DNA of 64,000 nucleotides from an uncultured Isoptericola sp. (GTDB lineage Bacteria > Actinomycetota > Actinomycetes > Actinomycetales > Cellulomonadaceae): NCBI GenBank assembly GCA_947497265.1, contig CANMFP010000006.1, forward strand, positions 62,001 to 126,000, given 5' to 3'. The notes under the pieces were generated by a model. It was not told the DNA's origin. It did not search any database and saw only the letters and a program-made list of their open reading frames with translations. Shown piece after piece: positions 27,432 through 36,219 of this stretch. A program made the position numbers and the translations under genes. Position 1 is the stretch's first letter. Each line of letters starts with the position of its first letter.

Positions 27432-28316
27432 TCAGGGCAGCGGCGCGGCCGACCCGACGAGGCGAGCCAGGTCGCCACCCGTGACGGTCTGCGCGGGCAC
27501 GGCCAGGGATCGCAGGGCGCGCGCCAGCCGGGTGTCGGCGAGGTCGGGTCCGTCGGGCGCCGAGCCGTCGGTCTGCGGAGCGACGGCGGCGATCACGACG
27601 TTGCCGTATCGACGGCCCTTGAGCACGGCCGGCTCGGCGATCAGGGCGAGGCGTCCGTGCTCGGCGGCGCCCGGGTCGAGGGACGCCGCGAACGACGCCA
27701 GCTCGCGCCGCGTCAGCTCCAGCGGTGGCCGGTCGGCACAGTTCACCAGGAGCAGCCCGCCAGGCCGCAGGACCCGCAGCGCCGCGTCGGCGAAGGCGCG
27801 GCCCGCGAGATGTTCGGGGGTCGCGTCGCCGTCGAACGCGTCACGCACGACGACGTCGAACGACGCGGCCGGCAGGGTCGACAAGGCGTGCCCGGCGTCG
27901 TCGGCCCGGAGCCGCAGCCGGGGCGACCGGGGCAGCGAGAACCACTCGCGCACGAGCGTCAGCAGGCGGGCGTCGACGTCGACGCCGAGCTGGCGGGAGT
28001 CGGGCCGGACGTGCTCGATCTGCCGGGGGAGGGCGCACCCCGCGGCGCCGAGGTGGAGGGCGCGCACGGGCCCCGGGTCGAGCAGGTCGACGACGGCGGC
28101 CATCTGCTGGAGGTACTCGAAGGCGAGGAAGCCCGGGTCGTCGAGGTCGAGGCAGGAGCTCGGCACGCCGTTGACGTGCAACGTCACCCGCCCGGCGTGG
28201 TCGGGGTCGGGTTCGAGGTGCGCCGTCCCGGTGTCGATCGGCACCGGGCCCGAGGGGAGTGTCGGTGCCTCGCGCGATGATCGGTCCGGACGGGTGGTGC
28301 GGGAGCGTCGAGCCAT
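27432..28316 (-). CDS. Spermidine synthase-like methyltransferase-fold protein
   Basis: 294 residues with a Rossmann aminopropyltransferase/methyltransferase fold: DLDDPGFLAFEYLQQMAAVVDLL, ALHLGAAGCALPRQIEHVRPDSRQLGVDVDARLLTLVREWF, SFDVVVRDAFDGDATPEHLAGRAFADAALRVLRPGGLLLVNCAD. Actinobacteria have many such spermidine-synthase-like proteins (short type, no membrane part). The reaction is not established, and polyamine synthesis should not be assumed. ATG 28316; the much longer open frame upstream is antisense to the HEPN and dinB genes. Its start region is shared with the SOS promoter of the divergent operon. Confidence 0.8.
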   Translation of the reverse strand: MARRSRTTRPDRSSREAPTLPSGPVPIDTGTAHLEPDPDHAGRVTLHVNGVPSSCLDLDDPGFLAFEYLQQMAAVVDLLDPGPVRALHLGAAGCALPRQIEHVRPDSRQLGVDVDARLLTLVREWFSLPRSPRLRLRADDAGHALSTLPAASFDVVVRDAFDGDATPEHLAGRAFADAALRVLRPGGLLLVNCADRPPLELTRRELASFAASLDPGAAEHGRLALIAEPAVLKGRRYGNVVIAAVAPQTDGSAPDGPDLADTRLARALRSLAVPAQTVTGGDLARLVGSAAPLP

Positions 28317-28342
28317 GGGGACAGTCTCTCGTGCGACACGCC

Positions 28343-28371
28343 TTGACAGGATCGAACAGACGTTCGAAGAT
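28343..28371 (+). promoter_or_regulatory. SOS promoter of the HEPN-dinB operon
   Basis: -35 TTGACA (28343-28348), 17-base spacer, -10-like GAAGAT (28366-28371). A perfect LexA box CGAACAGACGTTCG (28353-28366) fills the spacer, so LexA binding and polymerase binding are mutually exclusive. Confidence 0.88.
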
Positions 28372-28413
28372 GCGAGGGCGGGGCGGTCCCGCCGAGGGGT
28401 CAGGAGGTGTGCG

Positions 28414-28848
28414 ATGACAGCACGAGGCGGTGCACCCGTGCCCGACCGTGTGGACAGGCTCCTGGCGCGGGCCGACGCGGAGCTGGCCGCCGCGGTCGCT
28501 GCCACCGCAGCCGCGGAGCGCTTCGTCCACGCCCACCTGGCGGCCTTGCGCTCTGCCGCCGCGGTCGTGGCGCTCCACGGGGACGCGCCCCGGGGGCGCG
28601 CGAGGGCGGTGTGGGACCTGCTGACCCGGGTGGAGCCCGAGCTGGCGGCGTGGAGCGTGTACTTCGCGTCCGGTGCGCGTCTGCGGGCAGCTGTGGACGC
28701 CGGGCACGGCGAGGACGTCACGCCGGCCCGCGCGGACGAGCTGCTCGCGTGCGCCGAGGACTTCCGGGACGAGGTGGGTCTCCGGCTCGACCCGGACGCC
28801 GGCTTCTCCCTGCGGGCTGCACGCGGTGCCGTGACGGCGGCATCGTGA
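28414..28848 (+). CDS. HEPN-domain protein (SAV_6107-like)
   Basis: 144-residue all-helical protein: VDRLLARADAELAAAVAATAAAERFVHAHLAALRSAAAVVALHG, WDLLTRVEPELAAWSVYFASGARLRAAVDAG. It resembles the SAV_6107 HEPN family of actinobacteria. I cannot point to the Rx4-6H RNase motif with certainty, so nuclease activity is not claimed. ATG after AGGAGG. It shares a LexA-controlled promoter with dinB and overlaps it by 4 bases (GTGA), so it is part of the SOS response by context. Confidence 0.8.
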   Translation: MTARGGAPVPDRVDRLLARADAELAAAVAATAAAERFVHAHLAALRSAAAVVALHGDAPRGRARAVWDLLTRVEPELAAWSVYFASGARLRAAVDAGHGEDVTPARADELLACAEDFRDEVGLRLDPDAGFSLRAARGAVTAAS

Positions 28849-30092
28849 GCCGCGGTCCGCGCTCCACGGACGTGCGGCGCGACTGGGGGGACGACGAGGA
28901 GGGCTCGTCGATCCTGCACGTCGACATGGACGCGTTCTTCGCGTCGGTCGAGCTCGCGCGGCGGCCGGAGCTGCGGGGGCTGCCCGTCATCGTCGGCGGC
29001 CGGGAGCGGGGCGTCGTGCTCGCGGCCACCTACGAGGCGCGTGCCTACGGCATCCGGTCGGCGATGTCGATGGCCCACGCGCTGCGTCGGTGCCCGCAGG
29101 CCGTCGTGGTGCCGCCGGACCATCGCCGCTACCGGGACGTGTCCCGCTCGGTGATGGCGATGCTGGGCGACGTGACGGCGGTCGTCGAGCAGGTCTCGGT
29201 CGACGAGGCGTTCCTCGACGTGGCCGGCGCACGGCGTCGTCTCGGCAGGCCCACCGCCATCGGCGCGGCGCTGCGCGAGCAGGTGCGCGCGGAGCACGGC
29301 ATCACCTGCTCGGTCGGCATCGGCCGCAACAAGCTCGTCGCCAAGCTGGCCTCGACGCACGCCAAGCCCGACGGTCTGCTCCTGGTGCCCGCGGCCGCGA
29401 CCGAGCGGTTCCTGCGCGAGCTCCCGGTCGGCGCGCTGTGGGGCGTGGGGGAGAAGACGGAGCAGGTCCTGGCCCGCTGGGGCATCAGCACGGTCGCCCA
29501 GCTCGCCGACACCGACGTCGCGGTGCTGCAGGCCGCCGTCGGCCGGGTCTCGGGGGCGCACCTGCACGACCTCGCCTGGGGACGGGACCCGCGCCCCGTG
29601 GTCGCGGGACGCGCCGAACGGAGCATCGGTGCCGAGTCCACGTTCGGCCGGGACCTGCACGACCTCGCCGAGGTGGCGCGGCGGCTCCGCGAGCTCAGCG
29701 ACCGGGTGGCGGGCCGGATGCGCCACCAGGGAGTGGTGGCGCGGACCGTCGCCCTCAAGGTGCGCACCAGCGACTTCCGGACCATGTCACGGTCCCGCAC
29801 GCTCGAGGTACCGACGGACGTGGCGCAGGACGTGTACACGGTGGCTCGCGGGCTGCTCGCGGCGGTCGACCTCGAAGGGCTGCCGGTCCGTCTCGTCGGG
29901 GTGCGGGGTGAGAATCTCCGCGCCCGGGCAGAGCTCACGTCTCAGCCGTCGCTGTTCGACGACGACTCGCAGCTCGGGGCGCGACGCGACGCGGAGCTGG
30001 CGGTGGACGCCGTGCGAGAGAGGTTCGGCTCGGCCGCCATCGCCCTCGGGGCGTCGCCGACTACCGTCCAGCGCCCGGCAGGCATATCCTAG
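28845..30092 (+). CDS. dinB: DNA polymerase IV (DinB)
   Basis: Y-family translesion polymerase, 415 residues: LHVDMDAFFASVELARRPELRGLPVIVGG with catalytic Asp residues, YEARAYGIRSAMS, the SVDEAFLDV catalytic motif, VGIGRNKLVAKLAS, a helix-hairpin-helix region GVGEKTEQVLARWGI and the little-finger domain. A C-terminal QPSLF clamp-binding motif is present. GTG start overlaps the HEPN gene stop. Under the perfect LexA box at 28353. DUF3040 lies just downstream, as is common. Confidence 0.95.
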   Translation: MSRGPRSTDVRRDWGDDEEGSSILHVDMDAFFASVELARRPELRGLPVIVGGRERGVVLAATYEARAYGIRSAMSMAHALRRCPQAVVVPPDHRRYRDVSRSVMAMLGDVTAVVEQVSVDEAFLDVAGARRRLGRPTAIGAALREQVRAEHGITCSVGIGRNKLVAKLASTHAKPDGLLLVPAAATERFLRELPVGALWGVGEKTEQVLARWGISTVAQLADTDVAVLQAAVGRVSGAHLHDLAWGRDPRPVVAGRAERSIGAESTFGRDLHDLAEVARRLRELSDRVAGRMRHQGVVARTVALKVRTSDFRTMSRSRTLEVPTDVAQDVYTVARGLLAAVDLEGLPVRLVGVRGENLRARAELTSQPSLFDDDSQLGARRDAELAVDAVRERFGSAAIALGASPTTVQRPAGIS

Positions 30093-30130
30093 GGGCAGGC
30101 CACGAAACTACAGCGAGATCGGGGGGCCCG

Positions 30131-30556
30131 ATGCCTCTGTCAGAGTACGAGCAGCGCGTCCTGGAGCAGATGGAGCGCGCGCTCGAGAGCGATGACCCCC
30201 GGCTGGCCACGACGCTCCAGCGTTCGCGCCATCGTTCACCGCTGCGGTACGTCCTCGCAGGGCTGTGCGTGGTGCTGGGCCTGGTGCTCCTGGTGATCGG
30301 GGTCGCATCGTCGTTGACCCTGCTGGGTGTCGCAGGATTCGTCCTGATGTTCGCGGGCGTCGTCTACGCGTTCTCGGCGCCGCGCAAGAAGGGGCCGCAG
30401 GGGGTCGTCGCTGCGGACGGCACCGTGGACCCCTCCTCTGCCGCTCACGCGGGTTCGGGCGAGCGCCGGAACCGGGCTGCGGCACCGAGCAAGGGCCCGG
30501 GCTTCCTGGCTCGCCTCGAAGAGCGCTGGGACCGCCGGCGAGACCAGGGTCGTTAG
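30131..30556 (+). CDS. DUF3040 membrane protein
   Basis: 141-residue DUF3040 protein: MPLSEYEQRVLEQMERALESDDPRLATTL, two adjacent membrane segments (about residues 38-80) and a basic tail. The N-terminal LSEyEqrvLeqmEraL motif is the family signature; function unknown. ATG after GGGGGGC. A TATCCT hexamer (30085-30090) overlapping the dinB stop may supply its own promoter. Confidence 0.9.
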   Translation: MPLSEYEQRVLEQMERALESDDPRLATTLQRSRHRSPLRYVLAGLCVVLGLVLLVIGVASSLTLLGVAGFVLMFAGVVYAFSAPRKKGPQGVVAADGTVDPSSAAHAGSGERRNRAAAPSKGPGFLARLEERWDRRRDQGR

Positions 30557-30640
30557 ACAGGGCCGCGAGGCGCTGGGCTGACGCACCAGGCCGACGGGCT
30601 CGGCTCGGCGCGACCTACGAGGTCCGCCGGACCGGTTTGC

Positions 30641-32926
30641 TCACGACCTGTCGGTCAGGCGCTGGGTCACCCGCGCCGCCACCTCGGCGAGGTCCGGCTC
30701 GGTGACGTCCGGCCGGCCCGGCTCGACGTCGTCGGACGCGCCGCCGGTCATGTCGCCGCTCTGGTCTGCCGGCCCGGCGTAGCGCGCCCGTTCGACGGCC
30801 TCCGCGAGCGTGGTGAGGTCGTCGTGCACCTCCGGCACCGGCGCCCTGCCGCGCGCCCTGGTGACCGCGTCGACCACGGCCCCGGGGGCCTGTCGCGGTG
30901 TCGTGGGCGGGGGCAGCGACACCCCCTCGCGAGCCAGCGCCGCGACCACCTGCTGCCACGCCTGCTCGGCGTCGACCGGACCTGTGTGCCGCCGTCGCCG
31001 TAGCAGCAGGAGCGCCGTCGTCCCCGCTCCCGCGAGCAGGCCCGCGGCCAGCGCCACCCAGGCCCACGCGGGCAGGGTGTCCGCGGGCTCCGGCTCGACC
31101 GCTACCGGCGGCTCGGTCGGCACCGGCTCCGTCGGCTCGCTCGGTTCAGGCCGCTCGGCGGCCGGTGGCGGCACCTCCCGCTGAGGGGCCGGGTCGGCCG
31201 GGGCGTCGATCTCGGCGGTGGTGTAGGCGGGGGCGGTCCCGGTCTGCGTCGCGGGCGTCGGTTCGAACCGCACCCAGCCGGCACCCTCGAAGTAGAGCTC
31301 CGGCCAGGCGTGGGAGTCCTTCCCGGTCACCTGCCAGCGGGAGCCGTCGCTCGCTGCGTCGTCGACGGCCTCGCCGGGGAGGAAGCCGACCCCGAGCCGC
31401 GTGGGGATGCCCAACGTGCGAGCCATCACCGACATCGTTGTCGCGAACTGCACGCAGTACCCGGTGCGGTGCTGCAGGAAGTCCCAGACCGGGTCCCCGG
31501 TGCCGCCCCGGGGCAGCTGCGTGGAGTAGGTGAACGTGGCGGGGTCGCGCAACCACTGCTGGAGGGCGACGGCCTGCTCGTAGGCGTTGTCGGTCTCGCC
31601 GACGACCTCCGCCGCGAGGGCTGCCACCTCCTGCGAGTGCTCCGTCTGCGGAACCGTGAGGTAGGCGTCCTCGGTGACGCCGGCGCCCGCGTCGCGCAGG
31701 AGCTGCGGGTCCAGGTCACGGGGACGCACGCCCATCGTGTAGACGTCGCCCACGTCGGTCCGGTCGCCGACCACCTCGTCACGCAGCGGGTCGTAGCCCC
31801 AGGTGCCGCCGGCGTCGACCCGCCGGGGCTCGACGGCGACGGGCAGCTGGTCGTCCCTCAGCGAGCCCACGGTCACCGACAGGTCCTGCCGCTCCTGCAG
31901 CCCGCCGGTGGCGAGGTCGTCCGGCCACAGCAGCTCGTCGCCGGCGAACGGCCGGCCGTCGCGCTCCTCCCCGCGCTGCCACCGCCGGCCGTCGAAGGCG
32001 GTGGCCGTGTAGGTGCGCAGCGGCCCCACGTCCTCCTCGACGCCCGTGTAGGTGAGCACCACCTCGCCCGACCGTTCGGTGAGGCTGCTCAGCACGTCGA
32101 GGTCCTCGGAGAGATGGATGGTGTCACCCGTGGTCGTGAAGTTCTGGTACCAGGCCCCCGCGTACCCGGGCAGGCTGCTCGACGCCGTGGCCACGAGGCC
32201 GGCCGCCACCGCGACGACGAGGGCGACGGCGGTGGTGACGACGCTCCGCGCGCTCTCGGCCCGCCGCACCGCGGCCGGCGGACGTTCGGTACGCGGCCGC
32301 CGACGTTCGCCGGCCGCGACCGAGAGCAGCAGGAGCAGCGCCGCGACGACGACGACGAAGACGGCGGGAGGGACCGACCCGACGAGGACGAGCGGAGGGC
32401 ACCACAGGGCGAGCAGCGGGATCCCGACTGCCGCCGGCCAGCGCAGACCTCCCGCGAGGGCGTCGCCGAGGAGCAGCACGGCGAGGGTGCCGCCGACCGT
32501 CAGCAACGTGATCGGTAGCGTTCCCGGTACGGGGGCGACCTCGGACCGGATGATCTCGCCGGCGTCCCCCAGGCGATCCACCACCCGGCCCACGGCGTCG
32601 GACCCGATGAAGAGCTGCGGCTGGGAGGTCGGAGCACCGTAGGTGGCCAGCACGTACCACGCGGCGACGGCCGCGCCGCAGAGCGTCGGGACGACGGAAC
32701 CTCCCGCGGTCTCGCCGCGTCCGCGTCCGCGTGCACGCCGTTCGAGCAGGGCCCGCGTGATCCCGGTGGTGGCTGCGACCAGCGCGATGCCGACGAGTCC
32801 GGTGCGTACCCAGTCGCCCGGCAGCACGAGGGCGGTGAGCGCGAGCATGGAGGCGCCGACGGCCACCGCCACCAGGACGGTCGTGGCGATCAGCCGGGCC
32901 GTCGGGCCGGCGTACGACGGGATCAT
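30641..32926 (-). CDS. TgpA-like DUF3488/transglutaminase membrane protein
   Basis: 761 residues: an N-terminal membrane domain of about six segments (DUF3488), a large external domain, the transglutaminase-like core with the Cys in HRTGYCVQFATTMSVMARTLGIPTRLGVGFLPGE and His in GKDSHAWPELYFEGAGWVRFEPTP, then a Pro/Glu linker, one more membrane segment (WAWVALAAGLLAGAGTTALLLL) and a cytoplasmic DUF4129-type tail. Protease or peptide crosslinker by family; substrate unknown. ATG 32926 overlaps the DUF58 stop; the far longer open frame upstream is antisense. Third gene of a MoxR/DUF58/transglutaminase operon. Confidence 0.9.
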   Translation of the reverse strand: MIPSYAGPTARLIATTVLVAVAVGASMLALTALVLPGDWVRTGLVGIALVAATTGITRALLERRARGRGRGETAGGSVVPTLCGAAVAAWYVLATYGAPTSQPQLFIGSDAVGRVVDRLGDAGEIIRSEVAPVPGTLPITLLTVGGTLAVLLLGDALAGGLRWPAAVGIPLLALWCPPLVLVGSVPPAVFVVVVAALLLLLSVAAGERRRPRTERPPAAVRRAESARSVVTTAVALVVAVAAGLVATASSSLPGYAGAWYQNFTTTGDTIHLSEDLDVLSSLTERSGEVVLTYTGVEEDVGPLRTYTATAFDGRRWQRGEERDGRPFAGDELLWPDDLATGGLQERQDLSVTVGSLRDDQLPVAVEPRRVDAGGTWGYDPLRDEVVGDRTDVGDVYTMGVRPRDLDPQLLRDAGAGVTEDAYLTVPQTEHSQEVAALAAEVVGETDNAYEQAVALQQWLRDPATFTYSTQLPRGGTGDPVWDFLQHRTGYCVQFATTMSVMARTLGIPTRLGVGFLPGEAVDDAASDGSRWQVTGKDSHAWPELYFEGAGWVRFEPTPATQTGTAPAYTTAEIDAPADPAPQREVPPPAAERPEPSEPTEPVPTEPPVAVEPEPADTLPAWAWVALAAGLLAGAGTTALLLLRRRRHTGPVDAEQAWQQVVAALAREGVSLPPPTTPRQAPGAVVDAVTRARGRAPVPEVHDDLTTLAEAVERARYAGPADQSGDMTGGASDDVEPGRPDVTEPDLAEVAARVTQRLTDRS

Positions 32927-34251
32927 GCGACGCTCTCCGTCAGCGTCGACCACGCCCGCTCCACGGGGGTGCCGGGGGTGCACGGCGCGACGCGCCACCC
33001 GGCGGCCCGCAGGTCGTCGGCGGTCGGGCCGACGTCGTGACGCATCCCGGCGGCACGGGGGACCACGAGGAAGGCCCAGCCGACGCCGTCGGCACCGAGG
33101 GACGCGAGGGCGTGGCGCTGCGGTCCGCCGCTCCTCGGCCCGATCACGGCGACGGTGACCTCGGACCCCGTCCGGTCGGCGCGCAGCGACCGGACGGTGG
33201 TGGTGAGGGCCCGGTCGGCCTCGCTGCCGCGCAGGCCCGTGAGGTCCACGGTCGCGTCGAGCAACTGTGCGCGGCCGCTGCGGCGGCCGGCGGCGTGCGC
33301 GGTACGTCCCGGGGTGGTCGTCGTGGCGACCAGGCGGGTCGGGTGCCCGGCCTCGAGGAACGACGTCGCCACCGAGGCGGCGAGCTCGACGGCCCATTCT
33401 CCGTCGTCGACGACGTCCCGGGCGGGCGGACGCGCTCCGGGGCGGTCGTCGGGCGGTGGGGCCAGCAGCTCGCGGTCGAGCAGCACCGTGACGGGACGCA
33501 GCCCGGCGCTCTCGTCGGCGCGGACCATCAGCCGGCCCTGGCGCGCCGAGCCGGCCCAGTGGACTCGGCGGGGGTCGTCGCCGGGGACGTACTCGCGCAG
33601 CACAGAGTCGTCGCTGGAGGCGAGGCGGGCGCCGACTGCCGCGCGGTCGACGTCTCCGAGCGCCGCGGCCCGCGTTGGCAGGGCGGTGGTCCGCGGCCAG
33701 ACCGAGACGCGCGTCGCCCTGCCGAGGGGCTGGGTGGTCCGCGCCAGGCCGAAGACGTCGGTGCGGGTGGTGAGCACCGGGCCCAGCGGCCAGCGGCCGC
33801 GGCGCACGGGTGCGAGGGAGTACTGCACGTCGATGCGGTCGGGGCGGGCGCGCACGCGCGCGTGGATCCCGGACGGTCCGGCGAGCTCGTGGGCGGCCTG
33901 CTCGGACAGCCGCAGCCGGGCGAGTCTCTCGTAGGCCGCGCCGGTGCGCGCGCGGGCCCGGACGGTCAGGCGGGTGGTGGCGGGACGACCGGCGACCACG
34001 GGGTCCGGCTCGATGGCGCGCTCGACGTCGAGCGCGCCACGCCCTGCCTCGAGCCGCTGCCACCCGAGCGTGGCGCACGCGGCCGTGACCGCCAGGACCG
34101 CGGCGGCACCGAGCCCGACGACGTCGGGCAGATCGAGGACGATGCCGGTCGCCACGAGCACCGCCCCTGCCACCAGCAGCGCGCCGCCACGCCCGGTCGG
34201 TCGTACCCGGGCCAGGCGTCGGAACGCCGACCCACCTCCCTGTCCTGTCAT
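32923..34251 (-). CDS. DUF58 domain protein
   Basis: 442 residues with two membrane segments near the N-terminus (about 25-60), a beta-rich middle (DVERAIEPDPVVAGRPATTRLTVRARARTG) and the DUF58 core REYVPGDDPRRVHWAGSARQGRLMVR, followed by a vWA-like domain with the MIDAS-type DRELL segment. DUF58 proteins work with MoxR ATPases and transglutaminases as a chaperone/insertion unit. Overlaps the downstream gene by 4 bases. Confidence 0.9.
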   Translation of the reverse strand: MTGQGGGSAFRRLARVRPTGRGGALLVAGAVLVATGIVLDLPDVVGLGAAAVLAVTAACATLGWQRLEAGRGALDVERAIEPDPVVAGRPATTRLTVRARARTGAAYERLARLRLSEQAAHELAGPSGIHARVRARPDRIDVQYSLAPVRRGRWPLGPVLTTRTDVFGLARTTQPLGRATRVSVWPRTTALPTRAAALGDVDRAAVGARLASSDDSVLREYVPGDDPRRVHWAGSARQGRLMVRADESAGLRPVTVLLDRELLAPPPDDRPGARPPARDVVDDGEWAVELAASVATSFLEAGHPTRLVATTTTPGRTAHAAGRRSGRAQLLDATVDLTGLRGSEADRALTTTVRSLRADRTGSEVTVAVIGPRSGGPQRHALASLGADGVGWAFLVVPRAAGMRHDVGPTADDLRAAGWRVAPCTPGTPVERAWSTLTESVA

Positions 34252-34252
34252 G

Positions 34253-35344
34253 TCAGTGGCTCGGGTTCGCGGCCCTGCCGAGCGTCGCGCGACGCTGCGC
34301 CGCCGCGGGTGAGGTGACCCCGGCCGGGACCACGGTGCGGTCGACCACGTCGCGCACGATCTCCACCGCGCTGACGCCGGCCAGCCGTGACTCCGTGGAC
34401 AGGATCAGCCGGTGCGCCAGGACCGGTACGGCGAGCGCCTGGACGTCGTCGGGCAGCACGTGCTGGCGGCCCACCATGGCCGCGTGGGCCTTGGCGACCC
34501 GGAGGAGCTGGAGGGATGCTCGCGGTGAGGCGCCGAGCCGCAGCCCGTCGTGCTCACGGGTGGCCACGACGAGGTCGATGACGTACTGCTTGACCGCGGG
34601 GGCGGCGTGCACGGCGCGGGCCCAGGCCGCGTAGCGGATCATGGCTTCCGCCGTCGTGACGGGCTCCAGGTGCGCGAACGGGTCGGTGGCCTGCTGGGAG
34701 TCGAGCATGCGCATCTCGGCGTCGTTGTCGGGGTAGCCGATCGCGAGCCGGGCCATGAAGCGGTCGCGCTGGGCCTCCGGCAGCGGGTAGGTGCCCTCCA
34801 TCTCGACCGGGTTCTGCGTGGCCAGCACGAGGAACGGCCGCGGCAGGGTGTACGTGGTCCCGTCGACGGTGGTCTGGCCCTCCTCCATGCACTCGAGGAG
34901 GGCGGACTGCGTCTTGGGCGACGCACGGTTGATCTCGTCGCCGATGACCACGTTGTTGAACACCGGGCCCGGCCGGAACTCGAACTCTCCGCTCGACGAG
35001 CGGTAGATGTTGACCCCGGTGAGGTCGCTCGGCAGGAGGTCCGGGGTGAACTGCACCCGGCCGACGCGGCAGTCGATGGTCCGGGCGAGCGCCTTCGCGA
35101 GGGTGGTCTTGCCGACGCCCGGGACGTCCTCGACGAGCAGGTGACCCTCGGCCAGGAGGACGGCGACGGTCAGCCGGGCGAGGTCGGGCCGGCCCGGCAC
35201 CACGGACTCGACGGACGCACGGACCCGTGCGGTGGCGGCGACCAGCTCACCGAGCCCGGCGCGCAGCGCATCGGGGCCGGTGTTGGTCTGCTGGACCGGG
35301 ACAGGACCGCCGCTGACGGCGCTGGTGGCGTGGTCGGTCTGCAC
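34253..35344 (-). CDS. moxR: MoxR-family AAA ATPase
   Basis: 363-residue AAA+ ATPase of the MoxR group: Walker A EDVPGVGKTTLAKAL, Walker B VVIGDEINRASPKTQSALLECMEEGQTTVDG, sensor LATQNPVEMEGTYPLPEAQRDRFMARL, and GASPRASLQLLRVAKAHA. Chaperone-like role for the DUF58/transglutaminase partners by family. GTG start with GGAGG 8 bases upstream. A -10 (TAGGCT, minus 35388-35383) places the transcription start near 35376. Divergent from mraZ. Confidence 0.92.
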   Translation of the reverse strand: MQTDHATSAVSGGPVPVQQTNTGPDALRAGLGELVAATARVRASVESVVPGRPDLARLTVAVLLAEGHLLVEDVPGVGKTTLAKALARTIDCRVGRVQFTPDLLPSDLTGVNIYRSSSGEFEFRPGPVFNNVVIGDEINRASPKTQSALLECMEEGQTTVDGTTYTLPRPFLVLATQNPVEMEGTYPLPEAQRDRFMARLAIGYPDNDAEMRMLDSQQATDPFAHLEPVTTAEAMIRYAAWARAVHAAPAVKQYVIDLVVATREHDGLRLGASPRASLQLLRVAKAHAAMVGRQHVLPDDVQALAVPVLAHRLILSTESRLAGVSAVEIVRDVVDRTVVPAGVTSPAAAQRRATLGRAANPSH

Positions 35345-35382
35345 AGGGAGGGCCTCCGGTCGTCCGTCATGGTGCTGCGAGC

Positions 35383-35388
35383 AGCCTA
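35383..35388 (-). promoter_or_regulatory. -10 of moxR operon
   Basis: TAGGCT on the minus strand, giving a leader of about 32 bases before the GTG at 35344. Confidence 0.55.
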
Positions 35389-35420
35389 GTCGGTCCGTGA
35401 CCTGCACGTGATGTCGATCA

Positions 35421-35449
35421 CGTGGTGGACGCCGAGGCCCTCCACCACG
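35421..35449. repeat. Inverted repeat between moxR and mraZ
   Basis: 9-base perfect arms CGTGGTGGA (35421-35429) and TCCACCACG (35441-35449) with an 11-base spacer. A second small palindrome, ATGGGT-N6-ACCCAT, lies at 35504-35521. Either could bind a regulator of the divergent promoters. Confidence 0.5.
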
Positions 35450-35536
35450 CTCCACCGCAGCACCGATCCGCTGACCTGCGTGGACGTTCGTCAAGTCCCG
35501 CGGATGGGTAGTTCCACCCATGTCAGACCGCGCCCG

Positions 35537-35561
35537 GTGGAGGAAAGTGGAGTAGCGTGGA
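35537..35561 (+). promoter_or_regulatory. Triple GTGGA repeat, putative MraZ operator, with mraZ -10
   Basis: GTGGA occurs at 35537, 35547 and 35557, a direct repeat with exact 10-base period. MraZ in E. coli binds TGGGN repeats with the same period. The -10 TAGCGT (35553-35558) is embedded in the third repeat, so a bound MraZ ring would block transcription. Confidence 0.8.
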
Positions 35562-35592
35562 GGGAGCGGGAGCCCGAGGGGAGGTGCGGACC

Positions 35593-36066
35593 GTGGCAGC
35601 AGCACTGGGGGACCAGTTCCCGGGTACGGGGCTGCTCCTCGGCACGTACACCCCTCGGCTCGACGAGAAGGGCCGGTTGATCCTCCCGGCGAAGTTCCGC
35701 GCCCGGCTCGCCGCAGGGCTCGTCATGACGCGAGGTCAGGAGCGTTGTCTGTTCCTGCTGCCGATGGACGAGTTCTCCCGCATGTACGAGCAGGTCCGGC
35801 AGGCGCCGGTCACCAGCCGGCAGGCACGCGACTACCTGCGCGTGTTCCTGTCGGGGGCGAGCGACGAGGTGCCGGACAAGCAGGGCCGCGTGGTGATACC
35901 CGCGGCGCTGCGCGAGTACGCCGGCCTCGGCCGGGACGTCGCCGTGATCGGCGCCGGTACCCGTGTCGAGGTCTGGGACGCGCAGGCGTGGGAGTCCTAC
36001 CTGGCCGAGCAGGAGTCGTCGTACTCCGACGTGGCCGAGGAGATCTTCCCCGACCTGCAGTTCTGA
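35593..36066 (+). CDS. mraZ: Transcriptional regulator MraZ
   Basis: Ring-forming DNA-binding regulator of the dcw cluster, 157 residues. It contains the two AbrB-like repeats: [22 protein letters not shown] and [22 protein letters not shown]. The GTG start at 35593 has GAGGGGAGG 8 bases upstream and gives about 14 residues more than the usual start at LLLGTY, which has no start codon here. First gene of the cluster, with its own likely operator directly upstream. 153 bases separate it from rsmH. Confidence 0.93.
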   Translation: MAAALGDQFPGTGLLLGTYTPRLDEKGRLILPAKFRARLAAGLVMTRGQERCLFLLPMDEFSRMYEQVRQAPVTSRQARDYLRVFLSGASDEVPDKQGRVVIPAALREYAGLGRDVAVIGAGTRVEVWDAQAWESYLAEQESSYSDVAEEIFPDLQF

Positions 36067-36127
36067 CGGCACCGGACAACAGCACAGGCACCATCGGCCC
36101 GCACGACGAGGCCTCCTCCCGCGAGGG

Positions 36128-36152
36128 TCTGGCGCACTTCCCCGGCGCCAGA
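36128..36152 (+). repeat. Hairpin between mraZ and rsmH
   Basis: 8-base stem TCTGGCGC/GCGCCAGA with a 9-base loop in the 153-base gap. There is no T-run, so it is more likely an RNA processing or stability element than a full terminator. I see no promoter for rsmH here. Confidence 0.5.
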
Positions 36153-36219
36153 ACGACGCGGAGGGAGACCTGGTCGGGCGGGCCGCAGCGAACCGGCACG
36201 ACCTCGGAGAGGGGGCAGC

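Noticed and set aside
30641-34078. 1145-codon read-through of the transglutaminase frame
   Set aside because: The upstream third lies over DUF58 in another frame. The ATG at 32926 overlapping the DUF58 stop is the natural start.
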